Positions 8,714 to 18,029 of a stretch of DNA of 64,000 nucleotides are shown here, piece after piece. The notes under the pieces were generated by a model. That model did no database searches. It was not told the DNA's origin and saw only the letters and a list, made by a program, of their open reading frames with translations. The translations under genes and the position numbers were made by a program. The stretch comes from Nocardia amamiensis (lineage in GTDB: Bacteria > Actinomycetota > Actinomycetes > Mycobacteriales > Mycobacteriaceae): the NCBI RefSeq assembly GCF_015477605.1, contig NZ_JADLQX010000007.1, forward strand, positions 186,001 to 250,000. The letters are read 5' to 3'. How positions within the stretch are numbered: position 1 is the stretch's first letter; the number at the start of each line of letters is the position of its first letter.

Positions 8714-8793
8714 CGCATGGCCTCCTTCGCCTGGTAGCGCCAGTCCCATGAGGGGCCGGAAGGGACGTACCAGGACGTTAGTTCAGCGCGACG

Positions 8794-8914
8794 ATAGGCG
8801 GGGGTCCGGGGGCGGAGCCCGCCGGGCGGGGTGTGGGGGTTGCACCCCCCCAAGACATGGCGAAACGAGCCCGGCTCATGCTCTCCATGAGCATGAGCCG
8901 GGCAAGAGTGGAGC
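8794..8914 (-). repeat. 121-nt element behind tRNA-Ser, copy 1
   Basis: This segment is nearly identical, without gaps, to 31083-31203. Each copy ends directly at the 3' end of a minus-strand tRNA-Ser gene. It contains a GC-rich stretch with a short CACCCCC hairpin, the conserved block AAGACATGGCGAAACGAG, and a long perfect hairpin (8870-8902 here). It shows no coding signal of its own. Confidence 0.8.
8870..8902 (-). terminator. Long hairpin, likely tRNA-Ser terminator
   Basis: A perfect 14-bp stem (CCCGGCTCATGCTC, 8870-8883, with 8889-8902) encloses a 5-nt loop 12 bp beyond the tRNA 3' end. On the minus strand it is followed by CTCGTTTCGC. It is the most conserved part of the repeated element. 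Confidence 0.7.
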
Positions 8915-9001
8915 GGTGGCGGAGGGATTTGAACCCTCGGAGGGGGGTTACCCCTCACACGCTTTCGAGGCGTGCTCCTTAGGCCGCTCGGACACGCCAC
9001 C
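8914..9001 (-). tRNA. tRNA-Ser (anticodon CGA)
   Basis: The transcript starts GGTGGCG and pairs with CGCCACC at the 3' end. It has a discriminator G, a T-arm GGTTCAAATCC, a long class II variable arm typical of tRNA-Ser, and an anticodon loop CTCGAAA reading UCG codons. CCA is not encoded. Confidence 0.95.
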
Positions 9002-9067
9002 GCCGACAACCATACCGGACCGTCACCGGATCGCTAAATCGCCTGGTGACCTCCGCTGATGCCGGGC

Positions 9068-9544
9068 TCAGCGCTGGGCGCGGAAGAACTCGTCGAGTAG
9101 CGCCGCGCACTCGGCCTCGAGCACGCCGCCGCGCACCTCCGGTCGATGATTGAGGCGACGATCCCGCACCACGTCCCACAGCGAGCCGACCGCGCCGGTC
9201 TTCGGCTCCCACGCCCCGAAGATCAACCGGCCGATCCGGGCGAGCACCAGCGCGCCCGCGCACATGGTGCACGGTTCCAGCGTGACGGCGAGGGTGGCGC
9301 CCTCCAGCCGCCACCCGTCGCCGTGGACGGCGGCCGCGCGGCGCAGCGCCAGAATCTCGGCATGCGCGGTTGGATCACCGAGCGCTTCCCTGGCATTGGC
9401 CGCGCGGGCGAGTTCCCTTCCGGCGGAATCGAAGACGACCGCGCCGACCGGGACGTCCCGCTCCCCCGCGGCGGCCGCTGCGTCGATGGCGACGCGCATC
9501 AGGTCCGCGTCCGAGGGAATCGGGTCGTCCGGGAGAACGCCCAC
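9068..9544 (-). CDS. tadA: tRNA-specific adenosine deaminase TadA
   Basis: This 158-aa zinc deaminase converts A34 to inosine in tRNA-Arg(ACG). The zinc and catalytic motifs are HAEILALR and EPCTMCAGAL, the TadA signature PCxxC. A GTG at 9544 is used because it lies 1 nt past the TGA of the upstream gene (translation coupling) and gives the normal length. A tRNA-Arg with ACG anticodon, its expected substrate, is encoded at 25012-25084. The start ATG further inside (MRVAIDAAA) is possible. Confidence 0.93.
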   Translation of the reverse strand: MGVLPDDPIPSDADLMRVAIDAAAAAGERDVPVGAVVFDSAGRELARAANAREALGDPTAHAEILALRRAAAVHGDGWRLEGATLAVTLEPCTMCAGALVLARIGRLIFGAWEPKTGAVGSLWDVVRDRRLNHRPEVRGGVLEAECAALLDEFFRAQR

Positions 9545-9545
9545 G

Positions 9546-10085
9546 TCAGCGGGGCAGCTTGTCCAGCACCGCGGAAAATTCGCCCGCGAAGCCGAGCCGC
9601 TGGGCAATCATGCCGAGTTGCTCGTCCGGGTAGAGGTCGGTCTCGGCGAGGATGACGCTCAGCACCGGTTCGGGCAGGCCGAGATCGGCGAGCACACCGA
9701 GGTCGCCCTCCTCCCACGGCTCGACGTCGTCGAGCTCGTCCGGGTCGATATCGGGGATATCGACGTTCAACGCCTCCAGGACGTCGGCAGCGATGTCGTA
9801 ATCGATCGCGGCCGTCGCGTCCGACACCAGCATCCGGGTGCCACTCGGCGCGGGCCGTAGCACGATGAAGAATTCGTCGTCGATGTCGAGCAGACCGAAT
9901 ACCGCACCGGAGCTGCGCAAAGCCTTGAGTTCGTTTTCCGCGGTGGACAAATCGGTGAGCGCCTCCCGGCTCAGCGGGCTGCATCGCCACTTGCCTTCCT
10001 CGCGGACAACCGCCACTGCGAACCCTTCCACGTCGTCGTAGTCTTCCGACGCCGCCCTGTTCGTGCCCGAGCGCTGTGCTGCCAT
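9546..10085 (-). CDS. tRNA adenosine deaminase-associated protein
   Basis: This 179-aa acidic protein (EDYDDVEGFAVAVVREEGKWRC near the N-terminus; a run of Asp/Glu around residues 110-130) matches the actinobacterial family always found just upstream of tadA and named for that position. The stop is adjacent to the tadA GTG. Its role is unknown; the constant pairing suggests a tRNA-related or TadA-related function. It is divergent from the prephenate dehydrogenase gene. Confidence 0.9.
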   Translation of the reverse strand: MAAQRSGTNRAASEDYDDVEGFAVAVVREEGKWRCSPLSREALTDLSTAENELKALRSSGAVFGLLDIDDEFFIVLRPAPSGTRMLVSDATAAIDYDIAADVLEALNVDIPDIDPDELDDVEPWEEGDLGVLADLGLPEPVLSVILAETDLYPDEQLGMIAQRLGFAGEFSAVLDKLPR

Positions 10086-10143
10086 GGCCGCAACGGTAGT
10101 CTGCTCGAGCTGAAATGTTGAAGTCGTATGCCAATCTGTTCCG

Positions 10144-11094
10144 GTGACTTCGGCGAAGAACGCACCCGTATGCGTCCTCGGAACGGGCCTGATCGGTGGG
10201 TCGTTGCTGCGCGCGGCTGCTGCCGCGGGTTATGACGGCTGGGGATACAACCGCTCCGCCGCGGGTGCGCAGGCCGCGCGCGCCGACGGATTCGACGTCA
10301 CCGAAGACTTGACCACCACACTGCGGCGCGCCGCGGAAACGGACGCGCTGATCGTGGTCGCGGTGCCCATGCCCGCGGTGGGGCACATACTCTCCGCGAT
10401 CGCCACCTTCGCGCCAGGCTGCACGCTCACCGACGTGGTGAGCGTGAAGGAGCCGGTCGCGGCGGCCGTGCACGCGCACGGTCTGGCCGACCGGTACGTC
10501 GGCGGCCATCCGATGGCGGGCACCGCCGAATCCGGGTGGGCCGCGACGGATCCGGAACTGTTCCGCGATGCGGTGTGGGCGATCGGCGTGGACGAGGGAA
10601 CGCACGCCGAATCATGGAGCCGCGTGGTGCGGCTCGCCCTGGATTGCGGCGCGGTGGTGGTCCCGGTCGTGGCCGCGGAGCACGATCGCGCCGTGGCCCG
10701 TATCTCCCATCTTCCGCATGTGCTCGCCGAGGCGCTGGCTGCGGCCGGCGCCGCGGGCGGCGAGCTCGCGCTGGGCCTCGCGGCCGGATCGTTCCGCGAT
10801 GGAACCCGGGTCGCCGGCACCGCACCCGATCTGGTGCGCGCGATCTGTGAGCCGAATTCCGCCGCGCTGCTGGAAGTTCTGGAGGAAACGCTCCGAGTGC
10901 TCGGCTCGGCCCGCGACAGCCTGCGCGCGGAGCAATCCCTCGCCGACCTGGTCGCCACCGGGCATGACGCACGCAAACGCTACGAATCGGCGCGACGCTG
11001 GGAGATCACCGATGTCCGACCAGGTGCGTCCAACTGGCTGGAGGACTTGCGTGCGGCCGGGAAACGCGGCGGCGTCATCACCCGACTGGGCTGA
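10144..11094 (+). CDS. tyrA: Prephenate dehydrogenase
   Basis: This 316-aa NAD-dependent enzyme converts prephenate to 4-hydroxyphenylpyruvate in tyrosine synthesis. A Rossmann motif VLGTGLIGGSLL sits at about residues 9-20. The conserved catalytic segment GGHPMAGTAESGW lies near residue 120, and a helical dimerisation domain fills the C-terminal half. No ACT domain follows. The GTG at 10144 starts directly ahead of the Rossmann strand. Confidence 0.92.
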   Translation: MTSAKNAPVCVLGTGLIGGSLLRAAAAAGYDGWGYNRSAAGAQAARADGFDVTEDLTTTLRRAAETDALIVVAVPMPAVGHILSAIATFAPGCTLTDVVSVKEPVAAAVHAHGLADRYVGGHPMAGTAESGWAATDPELFRDAVWAIGVDEGTHAESWSRVVRLALDCGAVVVPVVAAEHDRAVARISHLPHVLAEALAAAGAAGGELALGLAAGSFRDGTRVAGTAPDLVRAICEPNSAALLEVLEETLRVLGSARDSLRAEQSLADLVATGHDARKRYESARRWEITDVRPGASNWLEDLRAAGKRGGVITRLG

Positions 11095-11103
11095 GCGACG
11101 CGC

Positions 11104-11718
11104 TCAGATGCGCTCGGCCAGGCCTGGGTAGTCCAGCAGGAAGCCGTCGGCGTCGACCGTGACGGTCGCGCTGGAGACCGGGGAGAGCACGCTGATGCCG
11201 TCGGCCGCGCTGCTGTAGATCAGCGTGGCCTCCTGGACGAGCAGGTCGGGCAGGCGGACGTAGACCACCGGGACCTGCACGTCCTCGACCGCGTGCTGGA
11301 GGTCGTAGCGACGGATCGGCAGGGTGTTGAAGAACGGGCTGAGCACCACGTCCACGTCGAGCGCGCCTGCGAAGGTCGAGCGGACGTGGTTGCCGCCCGC
11401 GTCGATGAGCCAGTAGTTCTCCTCGTCGCGTGCGATCGAGGCGTGCCGCTCACCGGCGGCCGTCGTGGTACGCAGCGAGAGCCGCTTCGTCGCGCCGTTC
11501 TCGTCGGTGACCAGGTCATATGAGGCGCTGAACGCGGGATGTTCCGCGCACGCGCCGCCGATCATGCGCCCGGCGGCGCGGATGCGGTTGCCGTTGAGCG
11601 TCACCCGCACCGACTCCATCCGCGACGCGTCGTGGGCGCGCCAGGTCAGGATCGCCGGCCACCGGGATTCCTGCGGGCTCTCGGCGCGGCTCTCGGGGTC
11701 GGAGGCTTGGGTTGTCAC
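11104..11718 (-). CDS. Putative glycolipid-binding protein (PF06475-like)
   Basis: This 204-aa soluble protein has WPAILTWRAHDASRMESVRV at the N-terminus and YDLVTDENGATKRLSLRT, NYWLIDAGG and LDVDVVLSPFFNTLPIRR further on. The LTW...RME...Y...D...W..D...G..G..D.D...SP.TN.LP.RR pattern is that of the putative glycolipid-binding family (COG3554), known from structure but not from biochemistry. The GTG at 11718 gives the usual length. It lies 47 bp downstream of the ABC exporter genes on the same strand and may belong to their operon. Confidence 0.82.
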   Translation of the reverse strand: MTTQASDPESRAESPQESRWPAILTWRAHDASRMESVRVTLNGNRIRAAGRMIGGACAEHPAFSASYDLVTDENGATKRLSLRTTTAAGERHASIARDEENYWLIDAGGNHVRSTFAGALDVDVVLSPFFNTLPIRRYDLQHAVEDVQVPVVYVRLPDLLVQEATLIYSSAADGISVLSPVSSATVTVDADGFLLDYPGLAERI

Positions 11719-11765
11719 GTATCTACCGTAAGCGACATTCAGCCCGCACCCGCATACCTCGCGCA

Positions 11766-13640
11766 TCACACCAGCGACTCCCGCCACGCGGCGTGCAGGC
11801 CTGCGAACCGGCCGGTACCCGCGATCAGCGCATCCGGTGCGCCGTCCTCGACGATCCGGCCCGATTCCAGCACCAGCACCCGGTCCGCGATCGCGACCGT
11901 GGACAACCGGTGCGCGATGATCACCGCGGTGCGCCCGCGCAGCACGGTCTCCAGCGCCCGCTGCACCAGCCGCTCGCTCGGGATGTCCAGGCTCGAGGTG
12001 GCCTCGTCCAACACGATCACGGCAGGATCGGCCAGGAACACCCGCGCGAACGCGACCAGCTGCCGCTGACCCGCCGAGAGCCTGCCGCCGCGCTTGCGCA
12101 CGTCGGTGGCGAAGCCCTCGGGCAGCGCCCGCACGAAGTCGTGCAGACCGACCGCGCGCGCCGCCGCGAACACCTCCGCGTCGGTGGCCTCGGGCCTGCC
12201 GAGCCGGATGTTGTCGGCCACCGAGCCGGAGAACAGGTAGGACTCCTGGGTGACCATCACGACGTTGCGCCGCAACTCGGCGTCGGACAGGTCGCGCAGG
12301 TCGACGCCGTCCAGGGTGACCGTGCCGCCGGACGGGTCGTAGAACCGCGTCAGCAGCTTGGCCAGCGTCGACTTGCCCGCACCGGTCGCGCCCACCAGCG
12401 CGATCACCTGCCCGGCCGGCATGTCCAACGTGAACTCGGGCAGCACCGGTCGGGACTCCGCGCCGTATCCGAACCACACCTGGTCCATCCGCACCGCGCC
12501 CGAAGCCTTCCCCAACGCCACCGGCTTCGCGGGCTCCGGCACCGAGGGCGCCTCCTCCAGCACGCCCGAGATCTTCTCCAGCGCCGCCGCGGCGGACTGA
12601 TAGGCGTTGAACACCTGGGCGAGTTGGTCCAGCGGGCCGTAGAACTCGTTGAGATACAGCAGGTAGGCGGCGAGCACGCCGACCGCGAGGTCGCCCTCGA
12701 TCACCCGCCACGCGCCGACCACGATGATGGTCACCGTGGTCAGGTTGCCGAGCAGTTTGGTCAATCCGGCGTAGTCGCCCATGCCGCGCATGGCCGCGGT
12801 GGTCGCCTCGCGGAACTCGGCGTCCTCGATCGCGAGCACCGACTCGTTGCGCTGCTCGCGGCCGAACGCCTGCACCGCTCGCATGCCGCCCATCGACTCG
12901 ACGAACTGCACCACAACCTTCGCGATCGCGCCGCGGGTGCGGCGATAGCCTGCCCGCTGCCTGCGCTGCGCCCAGCGGGTGACCAGCACCAGCGGGACGA
13001 AACCGGCCAGCACGATCGCGGCGAGGACCTGGTCCAGGTAGATCAGCAACGCCGCGATGGTCAGCACCGAGAGGATCGCGCTGAGCGCCTGGTTGAGCGC
13101 GCTCTCGAGCAGATCCTGCAGGGTCTCGATATCGCCGGTGAGCCGGGCGACCACCTTGCCCGAGGTGTACTTCTCGTGGAAGGCGACGCTGAGGCGCTGC
13201 ATATGCGTGAACGAGCGCACCCGCAGGTCGAACAGCACGCTCTGGCTGAGCCTGCCGGACACCCGCAGGAAGGAGAAGGTGGTGAGCACGCCGACCAGCA
13301 CCGACCCGAGGTACCCGGCCACGGACCAGGCCAGCGGCGCCCAGTCGCCTGCGCCGCCCCGCGCGATGCCGGTGTCCAAACCGCGTGCGACGAACAGCGG
13401 CGCCGACACCATGGCGATGTTGTCCACCACGATGAGCACCAGCGCGAGCGCGGCCAGCTTGCGGTAGGGCCGGACCAGGTCGAGCAGCAGCCGCCGGGAC
13501 CGACCGGCCAGCACCAGGTTCCCGGTCTCGGTGACCTCCTTGTCCTCGCTCGCGATACCGCGCCAGTCGGCCGCCTCGTCCTTGCGGCCCGAATCATCCG
13601 GTGCTGCTTGGTCTTCCGAAACGATCGTCTCGGTACTCAT
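11766..13640 (-). CDS. ABC exporter half-transporter, canonical-Walker-B subunit
   Basis: This 624-aa protein has a six-helix type IV exporter domain (~60-350) and an ATPase domain (~390-620). Walker A is GATGAGKST, Walker B VIVLDEATSSLD with the catalytic Glu present, and the H-loop AHRLS. The signature is LSAGQ rather than LSGGQ. It starts 2 nt after the stop of the partner gene, so the two form a heterodimer. The partner lacks the catalytic Glu. Together these changes leave one full and one degenerate ATP site, as known for TmrAB/TM287-288-type exporters. The substrate is unknown; nearby lipid genes suggest a lipid. Confidence 0.92.
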   Translation of the reverse strand: MSTETIVSEDQAAPDDSGRKDEAADWRGIASEDKEVTETGNLVLAGRSRRLLLDLVRPYRKLAALALVLIVVDNIAMVSAPLFVARGLDTGIARGGAGDWAPLAWSVAGYLGSVLVGVLTTFSFLRVSGRLSQSVLFDLRVRSFTHMQRLSVAFHEKYTSGKVVARLTGDIETLQDLLESALNQALSAILSVLTIAALLIYLDQVLAAIVLAGFVPLVLVTRWAQRRQRAGYRRTRGAIAKVVVQFVESMGGMRAVQAFGREQRNESVLAIEDAEFREATTAAMRGMGDYAGLTKLLGNLTTVTIIVVGAWRVIEGDLAVGVLAAYLLYLNEFYGPLDQLAQVFNAYQSAAAALEKISGVLEEAPSVPEPAKPVALGKASGAVRMDQVWFGYGAESRPVLPEFTLDMPAGQVIALVGATGAGKSTLAKLLTRFYDPSGGTVTLDGVDLRDLSDAELRRNVVMVTQESYLFSGSVADNIRLGRPEATDAEVFAAARAVGLHDFVRALPEGFATDVRKRGGRLSAGQRQLVAFARVFLADPAVIVLDEATSSLDIPSERLVQRALETVLRGRTAVIIAHRLSTVAIADRVLVLESGRIVEDGAPDALIAGTGRFAGLHAAWRESLV

Positions 13641-13642
13641 GG

Positions 13643-15448
13643 CTACTCACCTCCCATCAGTTCTCGGTACCTCTTGCTGGTCCGCAGCAGCTGGTCGTGG
13701 GTTCCCTCGGCGACGATCCGGCCGTCGGCGAGCACCGCCACCCGATCGGCCAGCGCCGCAGTGGACGGACGGTGCGCGACCAGCAACGTCGTCGCGTCGG
13801 CCAGCACGGTGCGCAGCCGCGCCTGCACCCGCTCCTCGGTCTCCACGTCCAGCGCGGACAGCGGGTCGTCGAGCACCATGATCCGGCTGCGCTTTCCTGC
13901 GCCGGTGAGCACCGCGCGGGCCAGCGCGAGTCGCTGGCGCTGACCGCCGGACAGACTCAGGCCCTGTTCGCCGATCCTGGTGTCCAATCCCCAGGGCAGG
14001 TTGTCCACGAATTCGGTCGCCTGGGCGACCTCCAGTGCGCGGCGCACATCGGCGTCGGTGGCGGACGGATCGCCGAGCGCGACGTTCTCCCGCACGCTCG
14101 CCGAGAACAGCACCGGGTCCTCGAACGCCACCGATACCAGCGAGCGCAGGTCCGCGACCCGCATCGTCGCGATGTCGATGCCGTCGATGGTGATCGCGCC
14201 ACCGGTTACGTCGTACAGGCGCGGAATCAGGTTGAGCAGCGCCGTCTTCCCGCTGCCTGTCGCGCCGACCAATGCCACCGTCTCACCGGGACGCACCTTC
14301 AGCGAAACATCCTCCAGCACCGCATTTTCCGCGTCCGGGAAGGCAAAATGCACTCCCCTCAAACGCAATTCGCCTACGATGCGCTCCGGCAGGTCGACCG
14401 GCTCGGCCGGGTCGGTGATATCGATCGGAGTGTCGATGATCTCCCAATACCGGTCGGCGGCGGTGCGCGCGTCGTTCAACTCGGCGAGCAGGAAGCCGGT
14501 CCAAATGATCGGCCACTGCAGGAAAGTCGCCAGCGTGATGCCCGCGACCAGGGTGCCCAGTGTCATCGTGCCGTGCACGACCGCGTAGCCGCCGTAGCCG
14601 AGCGCGAACGCGATGGCCAACTGCGGCAGGCTCACCATGCCCGACCACAGCGTCGCGTCCAATCGCACTTTCAGCATCTCGGTCTGCCGCAGCTCACGCG
14701 CTTGGGCGGTGAACCGGCGGCCGAAGAACACACCGCGGCCGAACGCCTTCAGCACCCGCACGCCCTGCGCCGACTCCTCGGCCGTGGTGGCCAGGTCACC
14801 GGCCTGATCCTGCGAACGCCGCGAGGCCACCGAGTACCGGCGCTCGAAGCGAAGGCAGATGACCACCAACGGGATCGACACGATCGCGAAGATCAGGCCG
14901 ATCTGCCAGCTCAGCGCGACCAGCGTGACGAGCCCGATCGGGATGATCACGGTGTGGACGAGAAGGAACGGGCCCGCGAAGGACACGAAACGCCGCATGG
15001 TGGACAGGTCGTCCACCGCACGCGACAGCAGCTGACCCGACTCCCACGCGTCGTGCCTGCCGATGGACAGTGCCTGCAACTGGCGGAAGATCTTGGCACG
15101 CAAGCTGATTTCGAAGCGCGTGGCCGGCGCGGCGATCAGCCAGCGGCGGCCCCACACGCCGACCGCCTCCGCCAGACCGAGCACCAAGACGACGGCCACC
15201 GGACCGATAGCGCCCAGCAGATCGCGCTGCGCGACCGGGCCGTCGACGATCCGCGCGATCATCAGCGGAATCACGATGGACGTCAGGTTCGCGACCATCG
15301 CGAGACCGCTCGCGGCGAGCAGCATCCCGACGTGCGGGCGCAGGTACGGCCAGAACCGCCGCAGCGAATGTCCGCGGCCCGCGGCGGGCGACCGCTCCGG
15401 TCTGTCCGCCTCCGGTTCGGCCGATGAAATATCCACTGCGACAGACAA
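13643..15448 (-). CDS. ABC exporter half-transporter, degenerate-site subunit
   Basis: This 601-aa partner of the 11766-13640 protein has a membrane domain (~45-330) and an ATPase domain (~365-600) with Walker A GATGSGKT and signature LSLSGGQRQR. Its Walker B is IMVLDDPLSALD, where Asp replaces the catalytic Glu. I start it at a TTG (15448) preceded by GAGGGGGAG; upstream codons in the frame look non-coding. The stop is 2 nt from the partner's ATG. It is divergent from the small ABM gene at 15691. Confidence 0.9.
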   Translation of the reverse strand: MSVAVDISSAEPEADRPERSPAAGRGHSLRRFWPYLRPHVGMLLAASGLAMVANLTSIVIPLMIARIVDGPVAQRDLLGAIGPVAVVLVLGLAEAVGVWGRRWLIAAPATRFEISLRAKIFRQLQALSIGRHDAWESGQLLSRAVDDLSTMRRFVSFAGPFLLVHTVIIPIGLVTLVALSWQIGLIFAIVSIPLVVICLRFERRYSVASRRSQDQAGDLATTAEESAQGVRVLKAFGRGVFFGRRFTAQARELRQTEMLKVRLDATLWSGMVSLPQLAIAFALGYGGYAVVHGTMTLGTLVAGITLATFLQWPIIWTGFLLAELNDARTAADRYWEIIDTPIDITDPAEPVDLPERIVGELRLRGVHFAFPDAENAVLEDVSLKVRPGETVALVGATGSGKTALLNLIPRLYDVTGGAITIDGIDIATMRVADLRSLVSVAFEDPVLFSASVRENVALGDPSATDADVRRALEVAQATEFVDNLPWGLDTRIGEQGLSLSGGQRQRLALARAVLTGAGKRSRIMVLDDPLSALDVETEERVQARLRTVLADATTLLVAHRPSTAALADRVAVLADGRIVAEGTHDQLLRTSKRYRELMGGE

Positions 15449-15690
15449 AACTCCCCCTCGTGGTATATGACTGGCGCGGAACGGGCCCCTCGGTGATGCT
15501 CGCATCGAGGTCCGACATCTCAGGGTCGCACCGGAGCGTGCGTCGGCCAACCGATTTTCCGGCCGTTCCGCTGCCTGCGGCCGCGCATCCCCGCTGGATG
15601 ACGCGGTCGCGGGGAGATCGTGGCTCATCCACCGAGCCAACAACCTCGAGTTACCTCGAGGTCAAGGCAGGGGGATCTAGACTCGGTAGC

Positions 15691-15969
15691 GTGCTCATCG
15701 TCGCCGGATATCTGCGCGTCACCGATCGCGACCACTACCTGGGCAACTGCCGCGAGGTGGTGCGGCTGGCGCGCGCCGCGGAAGGATGCCTGGACTTCGA
15801 TCTCGGCGCGGATCTGATCGAGCCCGATCGAGTCAACGTCTACGAGCGCTGGGCGACCCGCGCCGCTATGGAGCGATTCCGCGGCACGGGCCCATCGAGC
15901 GACCTCGCCGCCCAGATCGTGGGCGCCGACATCCGGGAATTCGAGTACCACACCGAAATCCGGATCTAG
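15691..15969 (+). CDS. Small ABM-domain monooxygenase-like protein
   Basis: This 92-aa single-domain protein has the pattern of the antibiotic-biosynthesis-monooxygenase/YgiN family: LIVAGYLRVTDRDHY, AAEGCLDFDLGADL, RVNVYERWATRAAMERF. Such proteins are dimeric ferredoxin folds; some oxidise quinols. It is the only plus-strand gene in this block, set between the ABC exporter (divergent) and the acyl-AMP ligase (convergent, 24 bp away). Confidence 0.85.
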   Translation: MLIVAGYLRVTDRDHYLGNCREVVRLARAAEGCLDFDLGADLIEPDRVNVYERWATRAAMERFRGTGPSSDLAAQIVGADIREFEYHTEIRI

Positions 15970-15993
15970 GCGGCTGCCTCGCCGCCGCGCCTC

Positions 15994-17922
15994 CTATACG
16001 ACGACCACGGATTCGGACTCCCACTCCTGCGGCGCGTCCGGGAACGCCTGCTGCTGATGGCCGCCACGCAGCGTGCCCTCCAGGTAGGCCGCGCGGCAGG
16101 CGCGGCGCGCGATCTTGCCGCTGGACGTGCGTGGGATCGAACCCGCGGGCACCAGCAGTACGTCGCGCACCGTGACGCCGTGGCGTCGCGCGATCGCGGC
16201 GCGCACGGTGTCGGCGACCGGCTCGGGCTCCAGCTTGCCCGCGCCGGTATTGCGTTCGGCGACGATCACCAATTGCTCGGAGGTGTCCTCGGCGTCGAAC
16301 GTCAGTCCGGAGTGACTGTCCTGCTCGAAGACCAGCGCGGGCAATTCGTTGGCCGGGACCGAGAACGCCGCCACGAAGCCGGGGCGCAACGCCTGGCTCG
16401 ATTCCTGGGCGGAGAACTCCAGATCCTGCGGGTAGTGGTTGCGTCCGTCCACGATGACCAGATCCTTCACCCGGCCGGTGACGTACAGCTCGCCATCGAG
16501 ATAGGCGCCGAGATCGCCTGTGCGCATCCAGTTTCCGTCCTGCGGCGTGCCCTGCGCATGACTGCCCTCCGGCAGCCGTGCCGCCAGCTTGGCGCGGAAG
16601 ACGGCCTCGGTCTCCTCGGGACGGCCCCAGTATCCGGTGCCCATGTTCTCCCCGTGCAGCCAGATCTCGCCGATCTCGCCGTCACCTCGCTCGGTGCCGT
16701 GCTCCGGATCGACGATCACCGCCCACTGCGACAGCGCGACGTAACCGCAGGACACCTGGGCGATTGCGTTGTCGGCATCCGGCGCTACCTCGGTCATCCG
16801 CCCGGCGCTCAGCTCGGCGCGGTCGACGTAGACGGCCTTCGCCTTGTCCTCGGCCTTGGTCGCCGACACGAACAGCGTCGCCTCGGCCATGCCGTAGCAC
16901 GGTTTGATCGCCGTCTCCGGCAGCCCGTACGGCGCGAACGCCTCGTTGAATTTCTTCATCGACGAAACCGACACCGGCTCGCTACCGTTGATCAACCCGA
17001 TCACGTTGGACAGATCCAATTTCTCGCCCGGCTTCGGCTTCCCGCGCGCCGCCGCGTGCTCGAACGCGAAATTCGGGGCGGCGGCGAAAGTCCCGGCGCC
17101 GTCGGACGCCGCGGCCAGTTCCTTGATCCAGCGATAGGGGCGGCGCACGAACGCGCTCGGCGACATGATCGTGATGAACCCGCCGCCGACGGTCGGCAGG
17201 ATCACGCACAGCAGGCCCATGTCGTGGAACAGCGGCAACCAGGTGACCCCGCGCGAATGCTCGGTCACGCCGATGGCGTCGATCATCTGCAACAGGTTCG
17301 TGCCCACCGCCCGGTGGGTGATCTCCACGCCGGCGGGCGTCCGGGTCGACCCCGAGGTGTACTGCAGGTACGCGACGCTGTCGATGTTGATATCCGGCCG
17401 CACCCAGGACGCGCCGACGCCGTCCGGGATCGCCTCCACCGCGATGATGCGCGGACGCTCCGGCGCCGGTAGATGACGAAAGAATTTCCGCACACCGCCC
17501 GCCGCGGGACCAACGGTGAGGATCACGGCGGGCGTGCAGTCGCCCAGTACCGCGTGCAGCCGGTCGGTGTGGCCCTGCTCCTCCGGATCGAACAGTGGAA
17601 CCGCGATATTGCCGGCGTACACCGCGGCGAAAAGCGAGACGACGTAGTCGAGCCCTTGCGGAGCGAGAATCGCCACCCGGTCGCCCGGCCGCGTCACCTG
17701 CTGCAACCGGGCCGCCACCGCGCGAAGCCGCACACCGAACTGGCGCCAGGTGAGTTCGAGGTATTCACCGTCGCGTTCGCGGGAGTAGTCGATGTAGCGG
17801 TAGGCGAGGTCGTCGCCGTTCTCCGTGCAGTGCTTGTCGACGAAGTCGATCAGGGTCTTGTCCCCCCTGATTTTGATATTGCCCTGATCATCCAGATAGT
17901 CGTCGAAGGTTTCGTCGATCAT
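15994..17922 (-). CDS. Long-chain fatty-acyl-AMP ligase, FadD32-like
   Basis: This 642-aa adenylating enzyme closely follows M. tuberculosis FadD32 (637 aa) as I recall it: [19 protein letters not shown] (P-loop), [66 protein letters not shown] and [17 protein letters not shown] with the catalytic Lys. FadD32 activates meromycolic acid as an acyl-AMP for Pks13. The ATG at 17922 has AAGGATAAGG upstream. No pks13 lies nearby, so this may be a paralogue serving another lipid. The ketosynthase gene is 107 bp upstream on the same strand. Confidence 0.9.
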   Translation of the reverse strand: MIDETFDDYLDDQGNIKIRGDKTLIDFVDKHCTENGDDLAYRYIDYSRERDGEYLELTWRQFGVRLRAVAARLQQVTRPGDRVAILAPQGLDYVVSLFAAVYAGNIAVPLFDPEEQGHTDRLHAVLGDCTPAVILTVGPAAGGVRKFFRHLPAPERPRIIAVEAIPDGVGASWVRPDINIDSVAYLQYTSGSTRTPAGVEITHRAVGTNLLQMIDAIGVTEHSRGVTWLPLFHDMGLLCVILPTVGGGFITIMSPSAFVRRPYRWIKELAAASDGAGTFAAAPNFAFEHAAARGKPKPGEKLDLSNVIGLINGSEPVSVSSMKKFNEAFAPYGLPETAIKPCYGMAEATLFVSATKAEDKAKAVYVDRAELSAGRMTEVAPDADNAIAQVSCGYVALSQWAVIVDPEHGTERGDGEIGEIWLHGENMGTGYWGRPEETEAVFRAKLAARLPEGSHAQGTPQDGNWMRTGDLGAYLDGELYVTGRVKDLVIVDGRNHYPQDLEFSAQESSQALRPGFVAAFSVPANELPALVFEQDSHSGLTFDAEDTSEQLVIVAERNTGAGKLEPEPVADTVRAAIARRHGVTVRDVLLVPAGSIPRTSSGKIARRACRAAYLEGTLRGGHQQQAFPDAPQEWESESVVVV

Positions 17923-18029
17923 CGCCTTATCCTTTTCCAACGCACAGGCGCTCAGGCCGTGCAATGACACCGAACACAGGTCGATAACGAAGCGTCGGGA
18001 AGGCTAGCAGGTGTCCCGGCCACCCGCGG

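Noticed and set aside
8714-8749. N-terminal extension of the deaminase to the ATG at 8749
   Set aside because: A full AAGGAGG lies inside this extension at ideal distance from the GTG at 8713, so the shorter start was used.
8710-9009. 99-aa open frame across the tRNA-Ser and repeat element
   Set aside because: It overlaps the tRNA and repeat and has no coding character; a similar frame arises at the other repeat copy for the same reason.
11712-13943. Long plus-strand open frame over the ABC exporter genes
   Set aside because: The minus strand carries the Walker A, signature and Walker B motifs; the plus frame is reversed low-complexity text.
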